A stretch of DNA of 64,000 bases from Mucilaginibacter sp. UR6-11 (GCF_020880695.1 NZ_JAJIWO010000009.1:62001-126000), one strand, 5' to 3'; shown: positions 16,572-24,928, counted from the stretch's first letter. Made by a program: numbers and translations. Notes: a model not told the origin generated them from the letters alone.

Positions 16572-18695
16572 ATGAAGAATTTTTATTTAATTCTGCTGGT
16601 TTTTCTTTTTGCTTCTTCAGCAAATGCGCAACAACCTATTGAATTTAAAGGTGAAAATATTGTTATCGGTAAAAATGTAGCCGTATTAGAAGACGCTACT
16701 AATAAACTTAATATAGACGCGGTGCGTAAATCGTCAAAATTTATTCCGTTACATACTTCAGTACCAAATCTGCAATTAAGCAGATCTAATTTTTGGTTGA
16801 AATTTACTATCAAAAATGAAAGCGCGGGTAATCAGCTTCTGCTTAATCTTGAATACCCGACTTTGGATATATGTGAGTTTTATTACCCCGTTAATGGCGT
16901 ATATAAGTCTGAGCGCTTAAGTGATAAGTACCCTTTTTCACAACGGAAGTACAAGCATCAGGATTTTATTTTTGATATTAATAATCCCGTTGACAGTACA
17001 GTGACTTACTATCTAAAAGTGCAAAGCGGTGAAGAAATGGTATTGCCGATAATGCTGGGCACGCCGCAAAAAATAGCCGAGAGCAAGCTCACCAACGATT
17101 TGCTTTGGGGATGCCTGGTTGGTATACTACTGGTAATGATGTTTTATAATCTTTTTGTATACATATCAACCAGAGACATCAGTTACTTATACTATGTATC
17201 CTATACCCTATTTATTGGCCTAACCCAAACAACGCTATCCGGCTATACTTACCGGTTCCTGTTTCCTAATGCGCCGGCCGCGTTTAATCAATGCATAATC
17301 ATTTTTCCGGCTTTGGCAGGCATTTCTCTTTTAAATTTTTCGCGTTCATTTTTAGGTGTAAAAGAGCGCATGCCCATAATGGGTTACATATTTAAAATTG
17401 TAATTGTTTTTTACCTTATAGCTATAGTGTTGAGGTTATTGGGCTATGCATTAAGTAGCTATAGGGCAATCGATATTTCGGCGTTGTGTCTGTCTGTCAG
17501 CATTTATGTTGCGGTAATCAGGCTTTCCATAAAAGGATTCAGGCCCGCCAAATTTTTTGCTTTGGCCTGGACTATATTCCTGGCCGGCCTGGTGCTGTTT
17601 GTGCTGCGTAATCTTGGCGTACTGGGCTATAATAATTTTACCAACTATACTATGCAGGTGGGTACGGCTTTTGAAGTTACGCTGCTATCCCTCGCTCTTG
17701 CCGACAGGATAAACGTGTTTAAAGCCGAGAAAGAAAGGTCACAGGAAGAAACGCTGATCGCGCTACAGGAAAATGAACGCATAATAAGAGAGCAAAACGT
17801 AATGTTGGAATTAAAGGTTGAAGAACGTACCCATGAGTTAAATCAATCTCTCGAAGATTTGAAACAGGCACAGTCGCAATTGGTTGAGTCTGAAAAAATG
17901 GCTTCACTGGGTCAGTTAACCGCCGGCATAGCTCATGAAATCAATAACCCGATCAACTTTGTCACATCAAACATCAATCCGCTAAAACGTGATGTTGAGC
18001 TGGTTTTAGAAGTAATAAACACTATTGAGCAGGTAAGCAAGTCTGATGCTTCTTTAGCAGATAAGCAAAAGCAAATTGAAGACTATAAAGAAGAGGTGGA
18101 TTTTGACTACCTTGTAGTTGAGATCCGTCATCTGATAAAAGGTATCTTTGAAGGTGCAACCAGAACAGCCGAGATAGTAAAGGGTCTTAAAATATTTTCG
18201 CGCCTGGATGAAGATGATCTAAAAAGAACCAATTTAAACGAAGGGCTTGATTCAACCCTGGTTGTTGCCAATAACCTGTTAAATAACAGAATAAGTATTA
18301 AAAAAGAATTTGGGGAACTGCCTTTGGTTGAATGTTTTGCAGGTAAGCTAAACCAGGTATTTTTAAACCTCATCTCGAATGCTATTTATGCTATCGAGAA
18401 AAAGTTTGGTGACAGTGAGGGGGGGGAGATAAAAATCAGTACTGGCATTGAGGACGAAAACGTAGTAATTAAAATAGCCGATAACGGAATAGGGATGGAT
18501 GATCAAATCGCAAAAAAAGTATTTGAGCCATTTTTCACTACTAAGGAGGTTGGCGAAGGCACAGGCTTGGGCATGAGCATAGCCTATAACACCATTAAAA
18601 AGCATAACGGCCAGATAATTGTAAGTTCTGAACCCGGCAAAGGCACCGAGTTTATTTTAAAAATACCGGTGATTTATGACGTAAAAAATGCCTGA
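16572..18695 (+). CDS. 7TMR-DISM sensor histidine kinase
   Basis: A 707-residue membrane kinase. I choose the ATG at 16572 because it gives a clean signal peptide (MKNFYLILLVFLFASSANAQ). An in-frame TTG upstream overlaps the previous gene. Residues about 25-165 are a periplasmic 7TMR-DISMED2-type beta domain (SNFWLKFTIKNES). Seven hydrophobic segments follow (about 180-385), then a coiled coil (390-440). The kinase core has the H-box AGIAHEINNPINF (His455), N-box NLISNAIYAI, G1 ADNGIGM and G2 GEGTGLGMSIAYN. DISM receptors are thought to bind extracellular carbohydrate or other small ligands. The position after two biosynthetic-looking genes suggests it may sense their product. Confidence 0.92.
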   Translation: MKNFYLILLVFLFASSANAQQPIEFKGENIVIGKNVAVLEDATNKLNIDAVRKSSKFIPLHTSVPNLQLSRSNFWLKFTIKNESAGNQLLLNLEYPTLDICEFYYPVNGVYKSERLSDKYPFSQRKYKHQDFIFDINNPVDSTVTYYLKVQSGEEMVLPIMLGTPQKIAESKLTNDLLWGCLVGILLVMMFYNLFVYISTRDISYLYYVSYTLFIGLTQTTLSGYTYRFLFPNAPAAFNQCIIIFPALAGISLLNFSRSFLGVKERMPIMGYIFKIVIVFYLIAIVLRLLGYALSSYRAIDISALCLSVSIYVAVIRLSIKGFRPAKFFALAWTIFLAGLVLFVLRNLGVLGYNNFTNYTMQVGTAFEVTLLSLALADRINVFKAEKERSQEETLIALQENERIIREQNVMLELKVEERTHELNQSLEDLKQAQSQLVESEKMASLGQLTAGIAHEINNPINFVTSNINPLKRDVELVLEVINTIEQVSKSDASLADKQKQIEDYKEEVDFDYLVVEIRHLIKGIFEGATRTAEIVKGLKIFSRLDEDDLKRTNLNEGLDSTLVVANNLLNNRISIKKEFGELPLVECFAGKLNQVFLNLISNAIYAIEKKFGDSEGGEIKISTGIEDENVVIKIADNGIGMDDQIAKKVFEPFFTTKEVGEGTGLGMSIAYNTIKKHNGQIIVSSEPGKGTEFILKIPVIYDVKNA

Positions 18696-18755
18696 TGACC
18701 ACACCCGCTAACAAACATATAAACCCAATTAAAACTGCACATAAAACCCAACACA

Positions 18756-19841
18756 ATGGCAGAGAAAATTAAGATACTGTATATAGATGATGAGATGGAT
18801 AATCTAACAGGTTTTAAAGCTACTTTAAGGCTAGATTACCAGGTATTCACTGCAGTAAATATTCCCGGAGCTATGGAGCATCTGGAGAAGCACGCTGATA
18901 TCAGGGTTATATTCTGCGATCAGCGTATGCCCATAACAACCGGGGTTGAGTTTTTTGAAGAAATACGTGGCACCCATCCGCTGCCAATGCGGATACTGAT
19001 AACTGCCTATACGGATATCGAGTCTGTAATTGATGCGATAAACCGTGGCAACATTTTTAGATTTGTAAAGAAACCCTGGATGGAGCCTGACCTGGTTTCG
19101 GCCATTGAAGAGGCTAACAAATTTTACCAGGCCAATTCTATGCTCTCCGTAAAAAATGAGGAGCTACAGCGTGCTTATAGCGAGCTTGATAAATTTGCGT
19201 ACAGCGTAAGTCATGATATCCGGGGACCGCTGTCGGGTATTTTAGGGGCAATAAACGTAGCCCGCGAAATGTATGATATTACCGAAATGAAGGAGATGCT
19301 TTTTTTAATGGAAAAATCATTAAAAAAACTGGATACCTATATACTGAGCATGCATGATTATTACAGCCTTCAGCGTGGCGAGTTACATATAGGCGATATA
19401 GATTTTAAAAAATTGACGGAGGAGTTTAAAGATATTTATAAAGTTTTTACCAATACAGCCAACATAAGCTTCAAAGTAAATATAAATCAGCGCGAACCAT
19501 TTAGAAGCGACACCGTGCCACTAAAACTTATTCTTAACAACCTGTTGTCAAACGCTTTTAAATATCAAAACAAAAATACCGACGCTAAAATGGTTGAGTT
19601 AACTATTGATGTTCATAAAGGTGTGGCAACAATACAGGTATCTGATACAGGTATTGGTATCCTGGGTAATCACTTGGGCGAGATATTTAACTTATTTTAC
19701 CGTGCCAGTTCGCAGGAAGCGGGATCAGGTTTTGGATTATACAATGTAAAAAGCGCGCTGCTTAAGCTCAATGGACAAATTGAGGTTAACTCGGTTTTAA
19801 ATAAAGGCACTACTTTTAAAGTAACAATACCTACTAAATAA
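18756..19841 (+). CDS. Response regulator receiver fused to histidine kinase
   Basis: A 361-residue soluble hybrid. An N-terminal receiver (residues 5-120) has YIDDEMD, the phospho-acceptor Asp55 in FCDQRMP, and Lys in VKKPW. A short coiled linker leads to a HisKA-type helix pair with His153 in SVSHDIRGPLSG. The HATPase has NNLLSNAFKYQ, DTGIGI and GSGFGLYNVKSALLKLNG. Receiver-first hybrids act as relay kinases, taking phosphate from an upstream kinase and modulating their own transmitter. It starts 60 bp after the 7TM kinase gene and ends 6 bp before the next receiver gene, so it is probably the middle step of a multistep relay. Confidence 0.93.
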   Translation: MAEKIKILYIDDEMDNLTGFKATLRLDYQVFTAVNIPGAMEHLEKHADIRVIFCDQRMPITTGVEFFEEIRGTHPLPMRILITAYTDIESVIDAINRGNIFRFVKKPWMEPDLVSAIEEANKFYQANSMLSVKNEELQRAYSELDKFAYSVSHDIRGPLSGILGAINVAREMYDITEMKEMLFLMEKSLKKLDTYILSMHDYYSLQRGELHIGDIDFKKLTEEFKDIYKVFTNTANISFKVNINQREPFRSDTVPLKLILNNLLSNAFKYQNKNTDAKMVELTIDVHKGVATIQVSDTGIGILGNHLGEIFNLFYRASSQEAGSGFGLYNVKSALLKLNGQIEVNSVLNKGTTFKVTIPTK

Positions 19842-19847
19842 AATTGC

Positions 19848-20264
19848 ATGGAATTATCATTTATAGTTATTGATGATACCGAACTTGATCATTTTATAGC
19901 CCGTAAAATGATCACTAATGCAAATAGCGCTTTCCATGTCAGGAGCTTTATGGATGCGTCGCAGGCTTTAGAACATATTATGGTTGATGGCCACGACGAC
20001 AGTATAAAGGTTGTATTGCTTTTTTTAGATATCTACATGCCACTAATGAACGGTTTTCAATTTGTCGAGGCATTTGAAAAACTGGATCAGGCCATACAAG
20101 ATAAATACTATATTGTCGCCCTTACATCTTCTATAGAAATATCAGACATCAACCGAATAAGCTCATATCATTCTTTTAGAGCGCGTATAACCAAACCTAT
20201 CACTGCCGACGAACTTAAGGAGCTATTAAATAAAGTGATTGATGAATATGGTATCAGTATGTAA
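19848..20264 (+). CDS. Single-domain response regulator (CheY-like)
   Basis: A 138-residue stand-alone receiver of the Bacteroidota 'VIDDTELDHFIARKMI' type. The acceptor is Asp61 in LFLDIYMP, the Thr/Ser switch is in ALTSS, and the Lys is in ITKPI. There is no output domain. It lies 6 bp downstream of the receiver-kinase gene and closes the operon, so it is the likely terminal phospho-acceptor or a phosphate sink for that relay. Confidence 0.92.
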   Translation: MELSFIVIDDTELDHFIARKMITNANSAFHVRSFMDASQALEHIMVDGHDDSIKVVLLFLDIYMPLMNGFQFVEAFEKLDQAIQDKYYIVALTSSIEISDINRISSYHSFRARITKPITADELKELLNKVIDEYGISM

Positions 20265-20269
20265 ACAAG

Positions 20270-20734
20270 TTAGGACAATAACTTTTGTCTGAGCAAAAAC
20301 TCAAGCTGATCATTTGATGTCCCAAGTTTTTCATTCTCTTCCTTAAGTTTAAGTTTTTCAAGGTACGCCTCATAAGCGCGGATAATGGTCATATCCAACT
20401 CTTCCTCATTCCAGGGCTTGGTCAGGTAATGAAATATTTTACCTTTGTTAACGGCATCTACAACCGCACCCATATCAGCGTATCCGGTTAGTAATACCCG
20501 GATCGGATCGGGAAATTTACTTATAACTTTCTCCAAAAACTCAACGCCGGTCATATTAGGCATGCGCTGGTCCGTAATAATAATATGTACAGGTTTTTCT
20601 TCCAGAACTTTCAGTGCCTCATCGCCACTAATTGCAGTATATATCTGATATTTTATACGAAAAGTGGCTTTAAAAGAAAATAAGTTATTTTCCTCATCGT
20701 CTACGTATAGAATGGTTATTTTTTTATCGGCCAT
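20270..20734 (-). CDS. Response regulator with C-terminal coiled coil
   Basis: A 154-residue protein with a receiver (residues 6-120; Asp55 in TDQRMP; Lys in LTKPW) and a charged helical tail (about 122-150) that looks like the start of a coiled coil. The receiver closely resembles that of the receiver-kinase at 18756-19841: shared FKAT, DQRMP-x3-GVEF, GKIF/GNIF and KPW blocks. The tail keeps the same register as the linker in that protein, but no kinase domain follows. It is convergent with the receiver gene, only 5 bp away, so it looks like a duplicated and truncated relative that may compete for the same phosphate donor. Confidence 0.9.
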   Translation of the reverse strand: MADKKITILYVDDEENNLFSFKATFRIKYQIYTAISGDEALKVLEEKPVHIIITDQRMPNMTGVEFLEKVISKFPDPIRVLLTGYADMGAVVDAVNKGKIFHYLTKPWNEEELDMTIIRAYEAYLEKLKLKEENEKLGTSNDQLEFLLRQKLLS

Positions 20735-20769
20735 GGGGGTGACGCATTTTTATATAGTAAATCTAACCT

Positions 20770-20812
20770 AAACCAGGTCATGATGCATTTTAGACGTAAA
20801 ATGACCTGGTTT
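20770..20812. other. Inverted repeat (possible terminator or structured element)
   Basis: An 11-bp perfect inverted repeat (AAACCAGGTCA and TGACCTGGTTT) encloses 21 nt with a small inner TTTTA/TAAAA pairing. It lies 41 bp downstream of the AhpD-like gene and 36 bp upstream of the receiver gene, both on the minus strand. No strong T-run follows, so an operator is as likely as a terminator. Confidence 0.5.
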
Positions 20813-20852
20813 ATTACAATCTAGGTATAAATATCTGAAAAAATACAACTAT

Positions 20853-21437
20853 TTAGAATATAATTTTTCCGGTTGCCGTTATTAATGACGCTATTCTTAC
20901 AGCATCAAAAATGCGTTCCTCGGTAGTTCCCAGCTTTATAAGCGAATCTTCATGGGCGTTAACACACATTTCGCAGCCATTTACGGCTGATATGGTTAGG
21001 CTCATCAATTCAAAAAATTCTTTGCCGGTTACCGGTTTCATCATAATCTGCATCCTTATCCGGGCGGGTATCTGGCTGTATTTCTCCTTTTGTGTGAAAT
21101 GCCTGAAACGGTAAAATATATTGTTTGATGCCAGTAACGACGCACAGGCGGCGGCTTCGGCAATGTCTTCACCGGATGCGCCTTCTTCAGCAGCATATTT
21201 AGTATAAAAATTAGTTAACGGCAGGTTATTATTGTTTACCGCAACGCCCAGGCCCAGTAAACCACACTCTTTAGCGCTTAAATGCTCAGACTTAAGTGTA
21301 CTGGTAAAATTTAGTTTTAAATCGCGCAGGTAACGAGATTCGCCATTTTCAAGCAAAGTAAGGCTGGCGGTACGATAAACCGTATCAACGCCTATACTTT
21401 GCAATAGTTCATTTATTACTTCAGTGCTTTCGCTCAT
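20853..21437 (-). CDS. AhpD-like alkylhydroperoxidase (carboxymuconolactone decarboxylase family)
   Basis: A 194-residue helical protein. The C-terminal half holds the redox motif GCEMCVNAHEDSLIKLG (C-x2-C-x3-H) at about residues 150-166, and the N-terminal half is a duplicated-type helical domain. Both features match AhpD alkylhydroperoxidase, which reduces a partner peroxiredoxin through its CxxC. It lies 62 bp downstream of a peroxiredoxin gene on the same strand, with a hairpin between. In the classical AhpC/AhpD arrangement AhpD re-reduces AhpC, so this gene probably supplies electrons to that peroxiredoxin. The hairpin may tune the ratio of the two products. Confidence 0.88.
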   Translation of the reverse strand: MSESTEVINELLQSIGVDTVYRTASLTLLENGESRYLRDLKLNFTSTLKSEHLSAKECGLLGLGVAVNNNNLPLTNFYTKYAAEEGASGEDIAEAAACASLLASNNIFYRFRHFTQKEKYSQIPARIRMQIMMKPVTGKEFFELMSLTISAVNGCEMCVNAHEDSLIKLGTTEERIFDAVRIASLITATGKIIF

Positions 21438-21464
21438 GATCTTTATATAATTTGTTTTTTAATG

Positions 21465-21492
21465 AAAAATCCCCGTTTTATCGGGGATCTTT
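21465..21492 (-). terminator. Hairpin terminator/attenuator between peroxiredoxin and AhpD-like genes
   Basis: The stem ATCCCCG (21469-21475) pairs with CGGGGAT (21482-21488). On the minus strand it is followed by TTTTTC. It sits in the 62-bp gap within a likely operon, so partial termination would favour peroxiredoxin over its reductase. Confidence 0.75.
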
Positions 21493-21499
21493 TAAGTTT

Positions 21500-22045
21500 T
21501 TAAACGGTTAACGTTTCCTGGCCTTTTTCCCAGTTACATGGGCAAAGCTCATCGGTTTGTAACCCGTCAAGTACTCGTAATACTTCTTTAACGTTACGAC
21601 CAACGCTTAGGTCATTAACACATACCCAACGTACAATGCCTGTAGGGTCAATAATAAAAGTAGCACGGTAAGCAATTTTCTCATTAGGCTCTAAAATGCC
21701 CAGTTCTTCAGCTAGTGATTTTGAGGTATCTGCCAACATCGGGAATTTAAGATCGCGCAGATCATCATGATGGGTTCTCCATGCAGCGTGCACAAACTCA
21801 GAATCAGTTGATGCGCCTATTAAACGGGTTTCGCGGTCACGGAACTCGCCATAATTTTTGTTAAACTCCGCAATTTCGGTAGGGCAAACAAAAGTAAAAT
21901 CTTTTGGCCACCAAAACATAACTGTCCAAACGTTGTCGTCATTAACCAAAAATTCAGAAGTTAGTGTTTCAAATTCTTTTCCTTTTTCTAAACTAACTAC
22001 AGCTGTTTTAGAAAATGCCGGAAATTTTTGTCCTATGGTAATCAT
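21500..22045 (-). CDS. Peroxiredoxin (AhpC/Prx1 type)
   Basis: A 181-residue thiol peroxidase. The peroxidatic cysteine is in DFTFVCPTEIAEFN (about residue 54) and a C-terminal CPCNWEKG provides the resolving cysteine. The Arg in SEFVHAAWRTHH is also expected. It detoxifies hydrogen peroxide and alkyl hydroperoxides in the cytosol. It is probably reduced by the AhpD-like protein encoded just downstream. An OxyR-like operator candidate lies about 80-110 bp upstream, in the divergent region shared with the beta-propeller gene. Length and start fit the family. Confidence 0.95.
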   Translation of the reverse strand: MITIGQKFPAFSKTAVVSLEKGKEFETLTSEFLVNDDNVWTVMFWWPKDFTFVCPTEIAEFNKNYGEFRDRETRLIGASTDSEFVHAAWRTHHDDLRDLKFPMLADTSKSLAEELGILEPNEKIAYRATFIIDPTGIVRWVCVNDLSVGRNVKEVLRVLDGLQTDELCPCNWEKGQETLTV

Positions 22046-22119
22046 ATATGATTTGTGTTTTTAATTTTATGCGAATATAGGCCTTTTTACATTTTTAAAA
22101 TATCGCAATTTTATATAAC

Positions 22120-22157
22120 CTATAGTTTATATCTATATTTAATTATATAATCTATAG
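22120..22157. promoter_or_regulatory. OxyR-like operator candidate
   Basis: A 13-bp inverted repeat with one mismatch (22120-22132 and 22145-22157; arms CTATAGTTTATAT and ATATAATCTATAG) lies in the divergent promoter region. The left half, ATAGTTTATATCTAT at 22122-22136, fits the E. coli OxyR half-site ATAGnTnnnAnCTAT at every fixed position. A second partial half-site starts 4 bases on, rather than the usual 7. The downstream peroxiredoxin is a typical OxyR target. Confidence 0.45.
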
Positions 22158-22287
22158 CTTTTATAAATAAAAAAACTATGCTTTTTGTTTTCACAATCCC
22201 CCTCGCCATCAAATTTAATATCCTTGCAGTTGTCAAAATCCATGGCTATCTTAACATCACCAATATAACCCTCAAAATAAATTAGTT

Positions 22288-23414
22288 ATGAAAATCCTTC
22301 TTCGTTTAGCAGCTATGCTTATGTTAGGTGTGGTAGTGTTTTTTGCTTTAGCCTGGCGGGTGCCGGTAAAGCCGGCAACTGTTTTAAATGGCCGTTATTT
22401 ATTTGCAGCTGTACCGGGTGTGCGTGATTATTTAGGGTACGGCGGTCATGGCCTGCTGATATTTGATATTGACCATGGGCATAAATTTGTTAAACGTATT
22501 CCCTTTAGGGGCTATCACCCAAAAAACGGTCAGCCATCAAATATAAAAGGCATAGCGGTTAGTATTCCGTTGCACAGTGTATATGTAACTACGCTGGAGG
22601 GTTTACAGCGAGTGGATTTGATAACCGGTAAATTAATATGGGAGAAACCTATCCCGGATGGATGCGATCGCCTTTCGATATCGCCGGATGGCAAAACGAT
22701 GTACCTGCCATCTTTAGAAAGTCATTACTGGAATGTGATAGACTGCGAAACCGGTGCTATTATTAAAAGACTTGACGGGTTCAATGCATCACATAATACC
22801 ATTTATGCGCTATCCGGCAAGCACGTTACTTGGCGGATATTAAAAACACGACGGTAAAAATTGCCGATACCAAAACCAACGCAGTCAGTGCCGAAGTTGG
22901 CCCTTTTAGTAATTTTGTGCGTCCGTTTACGGTTAACCGCCGGGAAACCCGGATTTTTGTAAACTGTAATGATCTGCTGGGTTTTGAGGTTGGCGATTTA
23001 ACTACAGGTAAAAGAATTAAACAGATCGTTGTTGAGGGTTGGGATAAGGGGACAGTCAGGCGGCACGGCTGCCCCAGTCATGGTATTGGCCTCACTCCCG
23101 ATGAAAAAGAAATTTGGCTGTGCGATGGTACAAACATGCGACTGCACATTTTTAGCGGCATTGAGCCTTACCGGCAGCTAACCAGTATTCCGCTGCAGGA
23201 TATGCCGGGCTGGGTAACGTTTACTTTGGATGGTAAATATGCTTACCCGTCAAGTGGCGAAGTTATAGATGTGAAAACCCGTAAGGTACTAACCATCTTA
23301 AAAGATGAGAACTATAATACCGTTGAAAGTGAAAAGGTATTGGAGATTGATTTTAAAGATAGTAAGCCGATTAGGGCGGGCGATCAGTTTGGGTTGGGAA
23401 GAGTAATAAGATGA
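22288..23414 (+). pseudogene. YncE-like beta-propeller protein, disrupted by a one-base frameshift
   Basis: Two frames together encode one 375-residue product. The first (22288-22857) has an N-terminal membrane anchor (MKILLRLAAMLMLGVVVFFAL) and propeller repeats such as LSISPDGKTMYLPS. The second (in frame from 22830 to 23414) continues with ADIKNTTVKIADTKTNAV, GIGLTPDEKEIWLCDGTN and VTFTLDGKYAYPSS. Adding one T at GTTACTTGG (22826-22827) restores a continuous ...GKHVYLADIKN... reading. Repeats of the SPDG-x3-Y type mark the YVTN/YncE propeller family, which are often periplasmic binding or scaffold proteins. Either a real mutation has broken the gene or one base is missing in the assembly. 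Confidence 0.75.
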
Positions 23415-23483
23415 TTTCATCAAAAATGAAGGGCATCCATCTATTAATATCGTTCAATGATACCGTTTTGTTACTTTTACCTG

Positions 23484-23630
23484 GTGGATATCAAAAGAAA
23501 GAAAAACGCGGTATTTATTGCAGGGTTTGCTATTGGTTTTGCTGCGGGCATAGCACTGCATCACCATGGCCTGGGTGTTGGCTTTGGTATTTTGCTGGGC
23601 CTGGTGATGAGAGAGATTTACGACCGCTGA
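23484..23630 (+). CDS. Small glycine-rich membrane protein
   Basis: A 48-residue frame from a GTG encodes a basic N-terminus (DIKRKKN), a hydrophobic helix VFIAGFAIGFAAGIAL, an HHH turn, a second hydrophobic helix GLGVGFGILLGLV and a polar tail. Regular small-residue spacing and charges consistent with positive-inside make it look like a real two-helix hairpin protein rather than noise. An in-frame ATG at 23457 would give 57 residues and is an alternative start. The stop abuts the stop of the convergent lipoprotein gene without a gap. Function is unknown. Confidence 0.6.
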   Translation: MDIKRKKNAVFIAGFAIGFAAGIALHHHGLGVGFGILLGLVMREIYDR

Positions 23631-24116
23631 TTATTTATGCAACCTCGTACTCGACTCATATTTTATACTATAGTCCGCTGATTCGTCCGTTTGCTGCCGG
23701 CCGGTTTTAGCGTTTTGTTTAAGCGGTTTTTGTGAAAGCTCGCCGTCTTTTAACAGGAAATTCAGCTTTAATGTATCCTTCATCCCTTCCTGCATAAAGT
23801 TCCAGGTGGCAAGTAACTCGTCGTTTTTTATTATGCCATTTAATGTGCCTTTGCGGCTATCTTTTTGATAAGGCAGCCAGTTCATTGTACCGGTTACTTT
23901 GTCGCCACTTACAACCAGCTCAATACTGGTACTGTCTTTTCCTTCTCTATTTAAAAAGCATAAAGAATATACGGCGGGGTTGTTATTGTTTATTGGCGTG
24001 TTTTTAGCAACGGTTTCTTCATTAATTACAGAATCTGCACCTGCGGTATTGCTTTTGGGCGATGAGCAAGACGCTATTATTAAAGCAGCAAGACAAGCTA
24101 TGGTTATGTATTTCAT
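23631..24116 (-). CDS. Small secreted lipoprotein, unknown function
   Basis: A 161-residue lipoprotein. I choose the ATG at 24116 (MKYITIACLAALIIASC) because it gives a signal peptide with a lipobox; an upstream in-frame start would add 61 implausible residues. The mature part has a low-complexity linker, then a beta-rich domain with VYSLCFLNREGKDSTSIELVV, GDKVTGTMNWLPY and GTLNGIIKNDELLATWNF. Alternating strands of this kind resemble small lipocalin-like periplasmic lipoproteins. Its end touches the small membrane protein gene. Confidence 0.8.
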   Translation of the reverse strand: MKYITIACLAALIIASCSSPKSNTAGADSVINEETVAKNTPINNNNPAVYSLCFLNREGKDSTSIELVVSGDKVTGTMNWLPYQKDSRKGTLNGIIKNDELLATWNFMQEGMKDTLKLNFLLKDGELSQKPLKQNAKTGRQQTDESADYSIKYESSTRLHK

Positions 24117-24204
24117 GCTTGTACAACAGTAATTACACAATAAAAGTTTGATGCAAATAAAACGGCAATCAACATTCAGCATCTTTTTTATAGGTTTGCT
24201 AATA

Positions 24205-24879
24205 ATGGAACACGTATTAGATAACCCAGCATATAATGCATTGGCTACAGGCAACAAGTCTTTAGCCAGGGGCAGTGAACAAATAAAATATTTTGACAAA
24301 GAAGTTGGTGCGTTTATTGGATTTAAGGAGAACTCAGCATGTAATTTTGAGTTCTTACATGATGATGCTGATTATGATAATGTGGCCATCTTTATCTCGC
24401 CAATTGAAATAGAAATACCTCAACAATGGCAGGTGCTTAATGAGATAAAATGTTTACAGATGATCTATGATGGTGGTGCAATGGCGATAGATGATACCGG
24501 GCTGGTAGCGTTGACAGAGGAACACGTTCCGCAAATGCTTGAATTAACGCGGCTTACCAACCCGGGGCCCTTTGCTTCTCGTACGATTGATTTTGGCCAT
24601 TACCGCGGTGTTTTTGAAGGCGATAAATTGATAGCTATGGCCGGGCAGCGGATGTTTCCATTACCTTATGCAGAGATCAGCGCGGTGTGTACACACCCTG
24701 ATCATACAGGGAAGGGTTACGCCAAACTGTTACTGCAATACCACATAAACCGCATTATTGCAGAGGGCAATATTCCCTTCCTGCATGTAAGATGCGATAA
24801 TCAGCGTGCTATAAAGGTTTATGAAAGTATGGGCTTTATAAACCGCAGGAAGATGCATTTTTACGTTCTCAAAAAATAA
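24205..24879 (+). CDS. GNAT family N-acetyltransferase
   Basis: A 224-residue protein with start chosen at 24205 (MEHVLDNPAYNALATGN). Upstream in-frame starts add a hydrophobic stretch not expected in this family. The C-terminal half (about 105-224) is an FR47/GNAT fold: AEISAVCTHPDHTGKGYAKLL carries the acetyl-CoA pyrophosphate loop (GKGYA), and FLHVRCDNQRAIKVYESMGF is the C-terminal strand and helix. The N-terminal half (1-100) is a degenerate GNAT-like or accessory domain. It acetylates an amine on a small molecule or protein, substrate unknown. It ends at a terminator shared with the convergent glycosidase gene. Confidence 0.9.
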   Translation: MEHVLDNPAYNALATGNKSLARGSEQIKYFDKEVGAFIGFKENSACNFEFLHDDADYDNVAIFISPIEIEIPQQWQVLNEIKCLQMIYDGGAMAIDDTGLVALTEEHVPQMLELTRLTNPGPFASRTIDFGHYRGVFEGDKLIAMAGQRMFPLPYAEISAVCTHPDHTGKGYAKLLLQYHINRIIAEGNIPFLHVRCDNQRAIKVYESMGFINRRKMHFYVLKK

Positions 24880-24880
24880 A

Positions 24881-24906
24881 AAGGAGGATCTGATCGGATC
24901 TTCCTT
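24881..24906. terminator. Bidirectional terminator
   Basis: AAGGAGGATC pairs with GATCTTCCTT (one mismatch), with an A-run on the left. It lies between the convergent GNAT and glycosidase genes and can serve both. Confidence 0.7.
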
Positions 24907-24928
24907 CAGTAACTAAATATCGGTTTAA

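Noticed and set aside
23411..23710. Plus-strand 99-residue frame
   Set aside because: Cys/Trp-rich noise; the real small protein is in another frame at 23484-23630.
24117..24299. N-terminal extension of the small lipoprotein
   Set aside because: The 61 additional residues precede a complete lipoprotein signal and overlap the divergent GNAT gene.
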